A stretch of 64,000 bases of DNA, from positions 434,001 through 498,000 of the forward strand of contig NZ_JAFMSU010000003.1 of assembly GCF_017916365.1 (NCBI RefSeq). The letters are read 5' to 3'. The notes beneath the pieces were generated by a model that worked only from the letters and a program-made list of their open reading frames with translations, did no database searches and was not told the DNA's origin. The DNA comes from Rufibacter roseolus. Its GTDB lineage: Bacteria; Bacteroidota; Bacteroidia; Cytophagales; Hymenobacteraceae. The translations under genes were made by a program, and so were the position numbers. The stretch's first letter is position 1, and the number at the start of each line of letters is the position of its first letter. This document shows positions 33,471-42,067 of this stretch, in pieces.

Positions 33471-34889
33471 GTGAGAAAATTCAAGAAAAAGAAACATAAA
33501 TACGAGGTCATCCCACAACTGCGCGTGGAGGAGATGGCCGCAGAAGGCAAGTGCATTTCCCGCCACGACAACCTGGTGGTGTTCATCTCAGACGTGGCCC
33601 CCGGCGATGTGGTGGACGTGCGCGTGACCAAAAAGCGGAAAAATTACCTGGAGGCGGTACCGGTGTATTTCCATGAGTATTCCGAGGCCCGGACTCAACC
33701 GTTCTGCGAGCACTTCAACGTCTGCGGCGGCTGTAAGTGGCAGCATATTCCGTACGAGACCCAGCTGTTCTACAAGCAGAAGCAGGTGAATGACAACATT
33801 GAACGCATAGGAAAGATTACGGGCCATGAGATGCTGCCCATCCTGCCGTCTGACCGCGTGAGCTTTTACCGCAACAAGCTGGAGTTCACTTTCTCGGGCA
33901 ACGCCTGGCTTACCAAAGAGCAGATTGACAGCGGCGAAGACCTGGACCGTCGGGCCCTAGGTTTCCACGTGCCTTTGCGCTTTGACAAGATCGTGGACAT
34001 TCAGCACTGCTATTTGCAACCGGCTCCGTCTAACGAGATCAGGCTGGCGGTGAAGAACTACGCGCGAGAAAACAACCTGCCGTTCTTTGATCTGGTGAAA
34101 CAGGAAGGCTTTCTGCGGAACCTCATCATCAGAACCGCCAACACCGGCGACCTGATGGTGATTGTGCAGGTGTTCCAGGACCAGCCCGAGTGGCTGATGC
34201 CGCTGCTGGATTTCCTGCTGCAGGAGTTTCCGCAGATCACCTCGCTGCAGTACGTGGTCAACAGCAAAGGCAACGAGACCTTCCATGACCTGGAGGTGGT
34301 GTGCTACCACGGCGATCCGTATATCCATGAGCAGATGGAAGGTCTCCGCTTTAGAGTGGGACCGAAGTCTTTCTACCAGACCAACTCAGAGCAGGCCTAC
34401 AATTTGTACAAACTCACCCGCGAGTTCGCGGTGCTCAACGGCCACGAGACTGTGTATGACCTGTACACCGGAGCCGGCACCATTGCCAACTTCGTAGCCC
34501 GCTCGGCCGCGCAGGTGGTGGGCATTGAGTACGTGGCCAGCGCCATTGAAGACGCCAAGATCAACTCGCAGATCAACGACATCACCAATACGCATTTCTA
34601 CGCCGGCGACATGAAGGACGTGCTCACCACCGAACTCTTCGCCAAACACGGCCGACCAGATGTGATCATCACCGATCCGCCCCGCGCCGGCATGCACCCA
34701 GACGTGGTGGCCAAACTGCTGGAGGTGAAAGCCAGCCGCATTGTGTACGTGAGCTGCAACCCCGCCACCCAGGCCCGCGACCTGGAGATGCTCGCTGATC
34801 TGTACGATGTGGTGAAAATTCAGCCGGTGGATATGTTCCCGCAGACCTACCACGTAGAGAGCGTGGCCCTGCTCACGCTCAAAAGCTAG
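33471..34889 (+). CDS. rlmD: 23S rRNA (uracil-5-)-methyltransferase, RlmD/RumA family
   Basis: SAM-dependent enzyme of 472 residues methylating C5 of a uridine in 23S rRNA. A TRAM RNA-binding domain (about 10-70) is followed by iron-sulfur cysteines in CEHFNVCGGCKWQ, the SAM-binding DLYTGAGTIANFVA, DPPRAGMHP, and VYVSCNPATQ with the catalytic Cys and its following Asn. Start is GTG, chosen because the TRAM domain needs the N-terminal residues and a -7 box lies just before it. The exact target nucleotide (U1939, U747 or both) cannot be told, so the symbol is by family. Confidence 0.9.
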   Translation: MRKFKKKKHKYEVIPQLRVEEMAAEGKCISRHDNLVVFISDVAPGDVVDVRVTKKRKNYLEAVPVYFHEYSEARTQPFCEHFNVCGGCKWQHIPYETQLFYKQKQVNDNIERIGKITGHEMLPILPSDRVSFYRNKLEFTFSGNAWLTKEQIDSGEDLDRRALGFHVPLRFDKIVDIQHCYLQPAPSNEIRLAVKNYARENNLPFFDLVKQEGFLRNLIIRTANTGDLMVIVQVFQDQPEWLMPLLDFLLQEFPQITSLQYVVNSKGNETFHDLEVVCYHGDPYIHEQMEGLRFRVGPKSFYQTNSEQAYNLYKLTREFAVLNGHETVYDLYTGAGTIANFVARSAAQVVGIEYVASAIEDAKINSQINDITNTHFYAGDMKDVLTTELFAKHGRPDVIITDPPRAGMHPDVVAKLLEVKASRIVYVSCNPATQARDLEMLADLYDVVKIQPVDMFPQTYHVESVALLTLKS

Positions 34890-34904
34890 GATTCTCAAAA
34901 GAAA

Positions 34905-34957
34905 GCCCCTGCCGTTTTAAGCTTATTTCTCAGAAACAGGCCTACAACGGCAGGGGC
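34905..34957. repeat. Palindrome after rlmD (dispersed family, long arms)
   Basis: GCCCCTGCCGTT and AACGGCAGGGGC pair over 12 bp; the interior TTATTTCTCAGAAACAGGCC is the family core. No T-run follows on the plus strand, so a terminator role is uncertain. Confidence 0.55.
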
Positions 34958-35006
34958 GCAAAACAACTTACTTCGTGATACCTGATACGTACTACGTGCT
35001 ACCATT

Positions 35007-35375
35007 ATGCAAAACGATCCAGAACTGAACGGTAAATACTTGGGCACCATCACCAAAGACTTTGTGCAGGTGTCTGATACATTGAAAGAGGCTTCTTACC
35101 TCATCAGAAAGCGTGATATCTCCAAGTACCCCATTTTCGTGTTCTCCAAGGAGGTCACCAAGATTGGCGGGCTGCTCATCGCGGCCGAGGAGCGCCAGCT
35201 GGACTGGAACATCAACGCTTCTTACCTGGAGGATTTTGTGGGCCGAAAACTGGTACTGGAAGATAAAATAGAGGATTTCCAGCAAGCCTACCGCGATGCC
35301 GATGAATATTGCTGCCTTTTCGTGATAGACCGCGATTTCATGAACTTCGTGTTCGTGCCGTATCCGGAGGATTAA
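35007..35375 (+). CDS. Conserved-looking protein of unknown function
   Basis: Soluble acidic protein of 122 residues. No signal peptide or membrane segment. Regular alternation of helix (about 15-33, 85-98) and strand segments (PIFVFS, GGLLIAAE, CCLFVIDR, FVFVPYP) suggests a compact alpha/beta fold. The two Cys at CCLF are not in a metal motif. I do not assign it to a family with a known role. It lies alone between rlmD and the convergent thiL gene and has a full palindrome and terminator after it. Composition and codon use resemble its neighbours, so I take it as a real gene. Confidence 0.75.
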   Translation: MQNDPELNGKYLGTITKDFVQVSDTLKEASYLIRKRDISKYPIFVFSKEVTKIGGLLIAAEERQLDWNINASYLEDFVGRKLVLEDKIEDFQQAYRDADEYCCLFVIDRDFMNFVFVPYPED

Positions 35376-35386
35376 AAACCCGCGAG

Positions 35387-35422
35387 GTTTCCAGCCCTAT
35401 TTCCTGAAAACAACCTATAAAC
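35387..35422. repeat. Dispersed palindrome copy before terminator
   Basis: GTTT...AAAC arms with core TATTTCCTGAAAAC; its right end AAACAG is also the first bases of the terminator stem that follows. Confidence 0.45.
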
Positions 35423-35464
35423 AGCAAGCCCCAACTTCTAGCAGAAAGTTGGGGCTTGCTGTTT
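35419..35464. terminator. Bidirectional terminator between unknown gene and thiL
   Basis: AAACAGCAAGCCCCAACTT (35419-35437) pairs perfectly with 35446-35464 around an 8-nt loop; A-rich left and T-rich right ends let it serve both convergent genes. Confidence 0.85.
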
Positions 35465-35479
35465 AATGATTAGCCAATT

Positions 35480-36508
35480 TTAGCTGAAGTGGTTCCAGCC
35501 CTGCGCCTTGATGGGGAAGGCGTTGCCGCTTGGCGTTACCAAGCGCACCCCCTCGCCGGCATCGGTGATGTTTCCGATGATGGTGATATCCGGGTGGTTT
35601 CTGATCTTGTCAAAGTCGGCCATTTTCACGGTGAAGAGCAGTTCGTAGTCTTCGCCGCCGTTGAGGATACAGGTCACGGGGTCCAGTTTGAATTCCTCGG
35701 CGGTTTCCAGGGTCTGCTGATCGGCGGGGAGTTTGTCCTGGTAGATAGCGGCCCCTACCCGGCTCTGCGAGCAGATGTGCAGCAACTCAGAACCCAATCC
35801 ATCGGAGATATCAATCATAGAAGTGGGATGCACGCCCAGTTCCTTGAGTTCATGGATCACATCCATGCGGGCCTCCGGCCGAAGTTGCCGTCCCACCACG
35901 TAGTCCTTGCCTTCCAGCTCGGGTTGGGTATCGGGATCTGCCAGGTAAGCCTGTTTCTCGCGTTCCAGGAGTTGCAGGCCCAGGTAAGCACCGCCCAGGT
36001 CTCCGGTGACGCAGATGAGGTCATTAATTTGGGCAGTGCTGCGCAGAACCGCTTTACCTTTCTCCACTTCGCCCAAGGCGGTGATACTGATGACCAACCC
36101 GCCGCGCGAGGCCGTGGTGTCGCCGCCTACCAGGTCCACGTTATAGTTCTCGCAGGCCAGGCGCATGCCGGCGTACAGCTCTTCAATGGCCTCCACGGTA
36201 TAGCGCGCGCCAATGGCCAAACTCACCACAATCTGGGTGGGAATGGCGTTCATGGCGGCAATATCAGAGACGTTCACGGCCACGGCCTTGTAGCCCAGGT
36301 GTTTCAACGGGCAGAAAGTGAGGTCAAAGTGAACGTTCTCCACCAGCATATCCGTGGAAACCACAATCTGCTTCTGGCCCGGCTCCAGCACCGCGGCATC
36401 GTCGCCAATGCCCACCACCGTAGACGGCTGGTTCATTTCAATATTTTCCTGCAAACGGCGAATCAACCCAAATTCGCCTAAAGTGTCTAAAGAGGTATAT
36501 TCTGACAT
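35480..36508 (-). CDS. thiL: Thiamine-monophosphate kinase
   Basis: Cytoplasmic kinase of 342 residues that converts thiamine monophosphate and ATP to thiamine diphosphate, the last step of the cofactor pathway. The PurM-like fold motifs are present: GIGDDAAVL near the N-terminus, STDMLVENVHFD, NVSDIAAMNAIP (metal and substrate site), GGDTTAS, CVTGDLGGAYLGLQ, and DISDGLGSEL. Length is normal for the family. It is a lone gene, divergent from the TetR regulator and converging on the unknown gene at 35007. Confidence 0.95.
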   Translation of the reverse strand: MSEYTSLDTLGEFGLIRRLQENIEMNQPSTVVGIGDDAAVLEPGQKQIVVSTDMLVENVHFDLTFCPLKHLGYKAVAVNVSDIAAMNAIPTQIVVSLAIGARYTVEAIEELYAGMRLACENYNVDLVGGDTTASRGGLVISITALGEVEKGKAVLRSTAQINDLICVTGDLGGAYLGLQLLEREKQAYLADPDTQPELEGKDYVVGRQLRPEARMDVIHELKELGVHPTSMIDISDGLGSELLHICSQSRVGAAIYQDKLPADQQTLETAEEFKLDPVTCILNGGEDYELLFTVKMADFDKIRNHPDITIIGNITDAGEGVRLVTPSGNAFPIKAQGWNHFS

Positions 36509-36557
36509 ATTGTATCTACTTATCGTACTTTTTCGTCCTTATTTAATAGGAGATATA

Positions 36558-36595
36558 CGTTTTCGTCTTATTTTTAGAAAAACTTGCCCAAAACG
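36558..36595. repeat. Dispersed palindrome copy between thiL and TetR gene
   Basis: CGTTTT and AAAACG arms, core TTATTTTTAGAAAAA. Unusual among copies because it lies between divergent genes, upstream of both starts. Confidence 0.5.
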
Positions 36596-36656
36596 CAAAG
36601 ATAGCTTTTCCAAAGCACCTTTCATTGCAAAGAATTCACGAGCCCAGGCAAGTAAA

Positions 36657-36688
36657 TTTGCTAACGGCCGTTCGCATTAGTAGCTTTG
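36657..36688 (+). promoter_or_regulatory. Bacteroidota-type promoter of TetR gene
   Basis: TTTG (36657-36660), a 20-nt spacer and TAGCTTTG (36681-36688) match the -33/-7 consensus exactly. The transcript would begin near 36694, 13 nt before the ATG at 36707, which also rules out the TTG start inside the -7 box. Confidence 0.7.
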
Positions 36689-36706
36689 ATTGTAAACAGT
36701 ACCTCT

Positions 36707-37288
36707 ATGTCCAGCACCCAATTGTCGCGCAAAGAACAGATAGACCAAGTTGCCACTTCCCTTTTCAAATCCAGAGGTTTCGCTGCCACCACCATGCGGG
36801 ACCTAGCCCTTGAATTGGGAATTGAGGCCGGTAGTCTTTACTCGCACATCAAATCAAAGGAAGACATTCTGCAGCGCGTCTGCTTTAAGATGGCCGATGA
36901 GTTCAATGCCGCCTTTGACGAGGTGAAGAACAAAGACGTGCCGGCAGGCGAGAAACTGCGTCTGGCGGTAGCGGCCCACGTGCGGGTATTGACCAAAAAC
37001 CCGCCGGCGGCCGGGGTGTTCCTAAATGAGTGGCGCCACCTCAGCGAGCCTTCCCTGAGCAAATTCCACGACATGCGTTTCCAATACGAGGAAAGCCTGC
37101 GGGAGATTGTGCGCGAGGGAATCGCCAGCGGCGAATTCAAAGTCACCGATGAAAAATTTGTGGTATTGACGCTCCTCTCCAGCCTTAACTGGCTGCACAT
37201 GTGGTACAAACCCGAAGGTAAGATGAGCCCAGATGACATCGCAGAGTTCCTTTCCAACCTGCTGCTCAACGGCCTCAAAAACTTCTAA
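36707..37288 (+). CDS. TetR/AcrR-family transcriptional regulator
   Basis: DNA-binding repressor of 193 residues. The N-terminal helix-turn-helix reads QIDQVATSLFKSRGFAATTM and RDLALELGIEAGSLYSHIKSKEDIL, the classic TetR pattern. The C-terminal part is an all-helix ligand-binding and dimer domain of the TetR_C_33-like or FadR-like kind (MWYKPEGKMSPDDIAEFL near the end). Homologues near fatty-acid or CoA genes often respond to acyl-CoA, but no such gene is adjacent here; the effector is unknown. Start chosen after the perfect promoter. Confidence 0.9.
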   Translation: MSSTQLSRKEQIDQVATSLFKSRGFAATTMRDLALELGIEAGSLYSHIKSKEDILQRVCFKMADEFNAAFDEVKNKDVPAGEKLRLAVAAHVRVLTKNPPAAGVFLNEWRHLSEPSLSKFHDMRFQYEESLREIVREGIASGEFKVTDEKFVVLTLLSSLNWLHMWYKPEGKMSPDDIAEFLSNLLLNGLKNF

Positions 37289-37511
37289 AGCCGGAAGTTA
37301 AAATAGCCTCTTTATAATTTCGCAGGCTTTAAGGCGTTCCCTGAAAAGGATTGAACGGCCTTGCTCGCCTTTGCTTTCCCTTTGAATAAAGGTTCCGCGG
37401 GTGGGTTTGCGCTGTAACGGGAAAGGGAACTGTTACGTTTGCAGGGTGTCTGGCCTTCTTTTTGGCCCACCTACGCATCATAACAGCGTAGTCTCATTTA
37501 CACAAGAAAGC

Positions 37512-38153
37512 ATGAGAAAACATATAATCTTTGGGCTATCCGTGGCGGTGATCCTGGGTATGGCTGGCTGTTCCAAAGACTCCGGCAGGTCTGGCCCGTT
37601 GGCCCGCCCCATCTCTGATGAGCAATTGAAGGAGGAGCTGACGGTTCTCTCGGATACCCTTGACGGCAAATGGAAGGTAATGATGTGGAGCGACAGCCTC
37701 AAAACCCAGCAAATGGAAGAGATGCTAGCGGCCATTCCGCCTGCCGCCATGGAAGCGCAGCAGCGCTCCGAGTTGCAGAAAGCCCTCCGCCGCCTGCGTA
37801 CCCTGCGCTATGACCGCAACACCGTGCGCGACTCTGACCGCATTGACGCCTATGATGCCGCCCAGGACTCTGTATGGAACGCTTTACGCGCTTTTCTACC
37901 TGAAGATGGGCCCACCGGCGTTCCCCGCGTAGATTCTCTGAACCAGTCTATCACCGCACATCAAACCGAGACCGTTTTCTACCGCGGCCGCTATGACCAG
38001 ACCGCCAAAGAACTGAACACGCTGCTCCGCCGCTACAAGAAACAGGTGCCCAAGTTGGGAAAACCCTTTGACACGCTGCAGCCAGCCCCGCTTTTCCAGT
38101 GGGTAGACAAAAACGCCAAGCCCACCGAGGAGGGCACAGATACAGGATCATAA
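37512..38153 (+). CDS. Lipoprotein of unknown function
   Basis: Predicted lipoprotein of 213 residues from the ATG at 37512, with hydrophobic core FGLSVAVILG and lipobox MAGC. The mature part is strongly charged and helical, with Gln- and Arg-rich segments (AAQQRSELQKALRRLRTLRYD) that may form a coiled coil, and a Pro-rich end. No catalytic motif is seen and no family is recognised. It stands alone between the TetR gene and the convergent pepF gene. The frame reaches further upstream (37401), but that part lacks export features. Confidence 0.7.
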   Translation: MRKHIIFGLSVAVILGMAGCSKDSGRSGPLARPISDEQLKEELTVLSDTLDGKWKVMMWSDSLKTQQMEEMLAAIPPAAMEAQQRSELQKALRRLRTLRYDRNTVRDSDRIDAYDAAQDSVWNALRAFLPEDGPTGVPRVDSLNQSITAHQTETVFYRGRYDQTAKELNTLLRRYKKQVPKLGKPFDTLQPAPLFQWVDKNAKPTEEGTDTGS

Positions 38154-38209
38154 AGCATTCAGATTATCCGGCGGAAACGGCTTCATAGCCCTTCCTCCTA
38201 CATATAGAT

Positions 38210-38246
38210 CGTTTTCAGGCAGATTTTGAAAAAATTGATCTAAAAC
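38210..38246. repeat. Dispersed palindrome copy before terminator
   Basis: CGTTTT at the left and TAAAAC at the right of the core AGATTTTGAAAAAA; as at 35387, its right end is shared with the terminator stem. Confidence 0.4.
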
Positions 38247-38285
38247 AGAAAAGCCCCAGATATCTTCTGGGGCTTTTCTGTTTTA
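38241..38285. terminator. Bidirectional terminator between lipoprotein gene and pepF
   Basis: AAAACAGAAAAGCCCCAGA (38242-38260) pairs perfectly with 38266-38284 around TATCT; A-run on the left and T-run on the right suit both convergent genes. Confidence 0.87.
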
Positions 38286-38299
38286 AAGGAATCGTCTGA

Positions 38300-40039
38300 T
38301 TATTTTTGGTCCAGTTGGGCCAGTTCGTTTTTTACAAAGTCACCCAGGGTCTGGATGTACTCGCTGGAGAAATCGAAACGAATGCCAGCGGCAGCGTAGA
38401 TTTCCCCGATGGTGGCAGTATAGCCCAGACTGAGCGCTTTTTTGTAGCCTTCCAGTGCCGCTTCGGGTTCAGATTTGTAGCGCTTCCAGACGGCAACGGC
38501 GCCCAGTTGGGCCATGGCATACTCCACGTAATAGAAAGGTACTTCGTAGAGGTGCAGCTGCTTTTGCCAGATGTAAGGCTTAATGTGCTCCAAACCGCTC
38601 CAATCCACTTCCTGCAGGTTGAACTCCTCGAAGATGCGCACCCAGTTCAGGTGGCGCTCTTCTAGGGTATGGTTGGGGTTTTCATACACCCAGTGCTGGA
38701 ACTTGTCAATGGTGGCTACCCACGGGAAGGTCTCCAGCACGCCTTCCAAATGCTGGCGTTTGGCGCGTACCAAGTCTTCCTGGTTCGGGAAGAAAATGTC
38801 CCAATGGTCCAGCGTGAGCAATTCCATAGACATGGACGCCAGTTCGGCTACCTCGGACGGTGGGTGTTTAGCGGCGTTAAGCGGCAGATCACGGGTCAGG
38901 AAAGAATGGACGGCATGACCGCCTTCGTGCAGCAAGGTTACCACATCACGCAGCGAGGAAGTCGCATTCATGAAGATGAACGGCACCCCTATCTCATCCA
39001 GCGGGTAGTTGTAGCCGCCCGGTGCTTTGCCCTTGCGGGATTCCAGGTCCAGGTGGCCCATCTCGCGCATGGTCACGAGGCAGTCGCCCAGGAAAGAATC
39101 AAGGCGGTAGAAGCACTCAATGGTTTGGGAAAGCAGTTCATCACCGGTTTTGAACGGCTCCAGCGGCGGCAGCATACTGGGATCAACGTCCATGTCCCAG
39201 GGACGCAGGGTATCCAAATTTAATTTCTCCTTGTGCTCCCGGTCAATCTGACGGGTAACGGGTACCACTTTCTCCTTGATGGCCTGGTGGAACGAGAACG
39301 TATCCTCAGGACCATAGTCAAACCGGCCAAGGGCGGCAAACATGTAGTCGCGGAAGTTCTCAAAGCCGGCGTTCACGGCAACCTGGTGGCGCAGTTGCAC
39401 GAGCTCAGTGTAAAGGTCGTCCAGCTTCTCTTTGTCTTCCAGGCGGCGGTTCTGGATAGCCCGGTAGGCTTCCTCGCGCACGGCGCGGTCGGTTTGCTTC
39501 AGGCGGTCGGCAGCGCGTTGGAGGGTCAATTCCTCCCCTTCCAGGGTCACCATCATGGCCCCGGCGATGGCGCCGTACTGCTGCTGCTTCGTGCTGATCT
39601 CAGTCTGCAATGGAATATTCTCCTCCCGGAACAGCTCAATGGCCCGGCGCACGCCCCGCAGGTAAATGCGGTATTTCTGCTCGTCCAGCCCGTCTATGTA
39701 CGGCGACTCCACCAGCTTGCGGTTGAAGGCATCGTCATAGGGCGAGGCTTTGGGCTCAATCTCGGTCACGAAGAACTGGAACGCTTGGGTGAGGGCCTCG
39801 TCCTGGGTGTCGCAGGTCATCTTAATGTAGCGCCAGGCCAGGTTCTCAGAGAGCACGCTCTCCAGTTCACTGCGGTCGGCGATCCATTTCTCCAGGTCCT
39901 CCTGCGAGTTGATCTCGCGGGTTTTCAATTCCTCAAAGTAAGACTCCAGCGATTCCCAGTCCCGTACCTCAAAATCTGCGGGCATGTACTGGCGGGGTTT
40001 GCGTTCTGGCAACGCGAGCGTTTGGGAGGTGTTTTCCAT
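38300..40039 (-). CDS. pepF: M3-family oligoendopeptidase
   Basis: Cytoplasmic zinc metallopeptidase of 579 residues that cuts short peptides. The zinc motif HEGGHAVHSFL (HExxH) stands near residue 365-370 and the third ligand region SMELLTLDHW follows about 25 residues later. Length and layout match M3 oligoendopeptidase F. No signal peptide. It begins a probable two-gene unit after the PaaE-like reductase (18 nt gap), though no functional link is evident. Confidence 0.93.
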   Translation of the reverse strand: MENTSQTLALPERKPRQYMPADFEVRDWESLESYFEELKTREINSQEDLEKWIADRSELESVLSENLAWRYIKMTCDTQDEALTQAFQFFVTEIEPKASPYDDAFNRKLVESPYIDGLDEQKYRIYLRGVRRAIELFREENIPLQTEISTKQQQYGAIAGAMMVTLEGEELTLQRAADRLKQTDRAVREEAYRAIQNRRLEDKEKLDDLYTELVQLRHQVAVNAGFENFRDYMFAALGRFDYGPEDTFSFHQAIKEKVVPVTRQIDREHKEKLNLDTLRPWDMDVDPSMLPPLEPFKTGDELLSQTIECFYRLDSFLGDCLVTMREMGHLDLESRKGKAPGGYNYPLDEIGVPFIFMNATSSLRDVVTLLHEGGHAVHSFLTRDLPLNAAKHPPSEVAELASMSMELLTLDHWDIFFPNQEDLVRAKRQHLEGVLETFPWVATIDKFQHWVYENPNHTLEERHLNWVRIFEEFNLQEVDWSGLEHIKPYIWQKQLHLYEVPFYYVEYAMAQLGAVAVWKRYKSEPEAALEGYKKALSLGYTATIGEIYAAAGIRFDFSSEYIQTLGDFVKNELAQLDQK

Positions 40040-40057
40040 AAAACGGGTTAAAAACGA

Positions 40058-41140
40058 TTAACCAATCTCAATCACCACATCGGCGGTGAGCGGATGGCCT
40101 ACGCAGTTTAGAACGTATCCTTGGGCAATTTCTGCATCTGACAAGCCTTCGCGCTCATCTAAATGCACGCGGCCACTCAGGCACTTGCCCATACAGGCGG
40201 TGCAAAGGCCGGCCTGGCAGGAATAAGGGAGGTCAATATCGGCCTTGAGGCCGGCTTCCAGAATGGTCTCTGTAGGTTTCACCTCCACCTGGTACTCCTG
40301 GCCTTCATAGATGAGCGTGACCGTGCGGGTGATGATCTCATCAGATTCCTGGGCGGCGCTTACATCGGCGCTGTGCGCTTCCGGGCCGGTAGGGGCGGTG
40401 AAGCTTTCTTTGTAGATATTGGCGGCGGGCACACTCTTGAAGTGCAGGGCTTCACGCACCTCGTTCATCATGCCTTCGGGGCCGCAAATGTAAAAGCTTT
40501 CCTGCTGGTAACCTGGCACCCTGAGGTCATCCAGGAGGTCCAACACCATCTTGCGGTCCAGCAGGCCAATGTGCTCCTGCTTCTCGGTGGCGTCTACCAG
40601 GGCCTCGTTGAACACGTGCACCACTTTCAGCCTCTCTGGGTTTTGCTGCACCAGCTGCGCCAATTGGTCTTTGAAAATAACAGAGTCCACGTTGCGGTTT
40701 CCGTAAACGAGGGTCACGCGGCTTTGGGGCTCATACTTCAAGGTGCTTTTGAGCATGGACATCAACGGCGTGATGCCGCTTCCGCCGCCGAATAAGAAGA
40801 TGTGACGCTTTTGGGAGGCATCGGGCTTGAGATTGAAGTTCCCGATAGGTGCCATCACTTCAATGGTCTGGCCAATCTGGGCATTCTCTGCCAGGAAGTT
40901 GGACACCAGGCCGCCTTGTACCCGCTTCACCGTCACAGAGAAGTAAGGCTCCTCCGGAATGCTGCACAGGGAGTAGGACCTGCGTACTTTTTGCCCGTTC
41001 ACCGGCAGAATCAAAGTCAGGAACTGACCAGGAACATAAGGGATATTCTTTTTATCTGGATGGTCTAAATGAAGGGTGATGGCATCTGACGTCTCCTGCG
41101 TGATGTCCGCCACTTTCATGTTAAAATAAGCGTTGCTCAT
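40058..41140 (-). CDS. Flavin/2Fe-2S oxidoreductase (PaaE-like)
   Basis: Three-domain electron-transfer reductase of 360 residues. The FAD domain has RRSYSLCS, the NAD(P)H domain has GGGSGITPLMSML and ICGPEGMM, and a plant-type ferredoxin domain lies at the C-terminus with CQAGLCTACMGK and a last Cys in VLNCVG (C-x4-C-x2-C...C). This is the order of PaaE and related phenylacetyl-CoA oxygenase reductases; no other paa gene is nearby, so it may serve another oxygenase or desaturase. Divergent from the M23 peptidase gene. Confidence 0.88.
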   Translation of the reverse strand: MSNAYFNMKVADITQETSDAITLHLDHPDKKNIPYVPGQFLTLILPVNGQKVRRSYSLCSIPEEPYFSVTVKRVQGGLVSNFLAENAQIGQTIEVMAPIGNFNLKPDASQKRHIFLFGGGSGITPLMSMLKSTLKYEPQSRVTLVYGNRNVDSVIFKDQLAQLVQQNPERLKVVHVFNEALVDATEKQEHIGLLDRKMVLDLLDDLRVPGYQQESFYICGPEGMMNEVREALHFKSVPAANIYKESFTAPTGPEAHSADVSAAQESDEIITRTVTLIYEGQEYQVEVKPTETILEAGLKADIDLPYSCQAGLCTACMGKCLSGRVHLDEREGLSDAEIAQGYVLNCVGHPLTADVVIEIG

Positions 41141-41315
41141 AGTTTTATATACGAAAAGCGAAGGTGATTCGGGTTTGACTAACTTTCAATAAGGGAGGAA
41201 AGTTACAACATTTCAGAAACCATCCCGAACTTGAGGTAAAAAAAGCAGGCGGACGTTTGTTTTTGCCCTATCTTTCCAAATTCATAACCCTCAGAATACG
41301 TTTTAGCGCCATTTT

Positions 41316-42014
41316 ATGGAAAATACGGCCAAACTGACCTCGCTTCTCACTGCCCACGCCACCTCCTTTGCCCCTATCCTGGACCATGATCTGAACGCCC
41401 CCGATGTGGTGCGCCTTGATTTCACCGCCCATAACCAAGCCCTGCTCCAGGCAGATTTTAAAGACACGGCTTCGTTTGAGCAGTTTGTGCTGGAGATGCT
41501 GCGCCAAAAGAATGCCACGGTAGGTGTAGGGGGCTATTTTGAAGACCGGGTCATCTACCGCCGAAGCGAGCATTTTGAAGGAGCCAGTGAGTCAAGGTCC
41601 ATCCATTTGGGCGTGGATATCTGGGCACCGGCTCATATTCCAATCTACGCACCCTTGGCGGGAACCGTGCACAGTTTCCAGGACAATGCTAACTTCGGGG
41701 ATTACGGCCCTACCATCATCCTGCAGCACGAACTGGACGGAATTACCTTCTATACCTTGTACGGGCATCTCAGCCGTACCTCTTTAGACGGGTTGTTTGT
41801 AGGCCAATCCATTGCCGCCGGAGAACAGATAGCCACCATGGGCCCTTACCCTGAGAACGGCGACTGGCCCCCGCACCTGCATTTCCAACTCATGACGGAC
41901 CTGCTGGGGAAAAGCGGCGACTTCCCGGGTGTTTGCGCACCTTCAGAGGAAGCCTTTTACCGGCAGATTTGCCTGGATCCAAACTTGTTGCTGCAGTCAC
42001 GGCATTTAGGGTAG
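41316..42014 (+). CDS. M23-family metallopeptidase without signal peptide
   Basis: Protein of 232 residues with a LytM-type domain in the second half: HLGVDIWAPAHIPIYAP (His and Asp zinc ligands), LYGHLS and PPHLHFQL (the HxH ligand). These residues normally cut peptidoglycan cross-links. The N-terminal 85 residues have no signal peptide, lipobox or membrane helix, so the protein looks cytoplasmic or is exported by another route. Its target may then not be cell-wall peptide. It lies 53 nt before the GT-C-like gene but seems functionally separate. Confidence 0.82.
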   Translation: MENTAKLTSLLTAHATSFAPILDHDLNAPDVVRLDFTAHNQALLQADFKDTASFEQFVLEMLRQKNATVGVGGYFEDRVIYRRSEHFEGASESRSIHLGVDIWAPAHIPIYAPLAGTVHSFQDNANFGDYGPTIILQHELDGITFYTLYGHLSRTSLDGLFVGQSIAAGEQIATMGPYPENGDWPPHLHFQLMTDLLGKSGDFPGVCAPSEEAFYRQICLDPNLLLQSRHLG

Positions 42015-42067
42015 GGTGGTTTTAGCAACCTGATGGTCCCAATTGAGACAATGTTTAAGGAAAGGTC

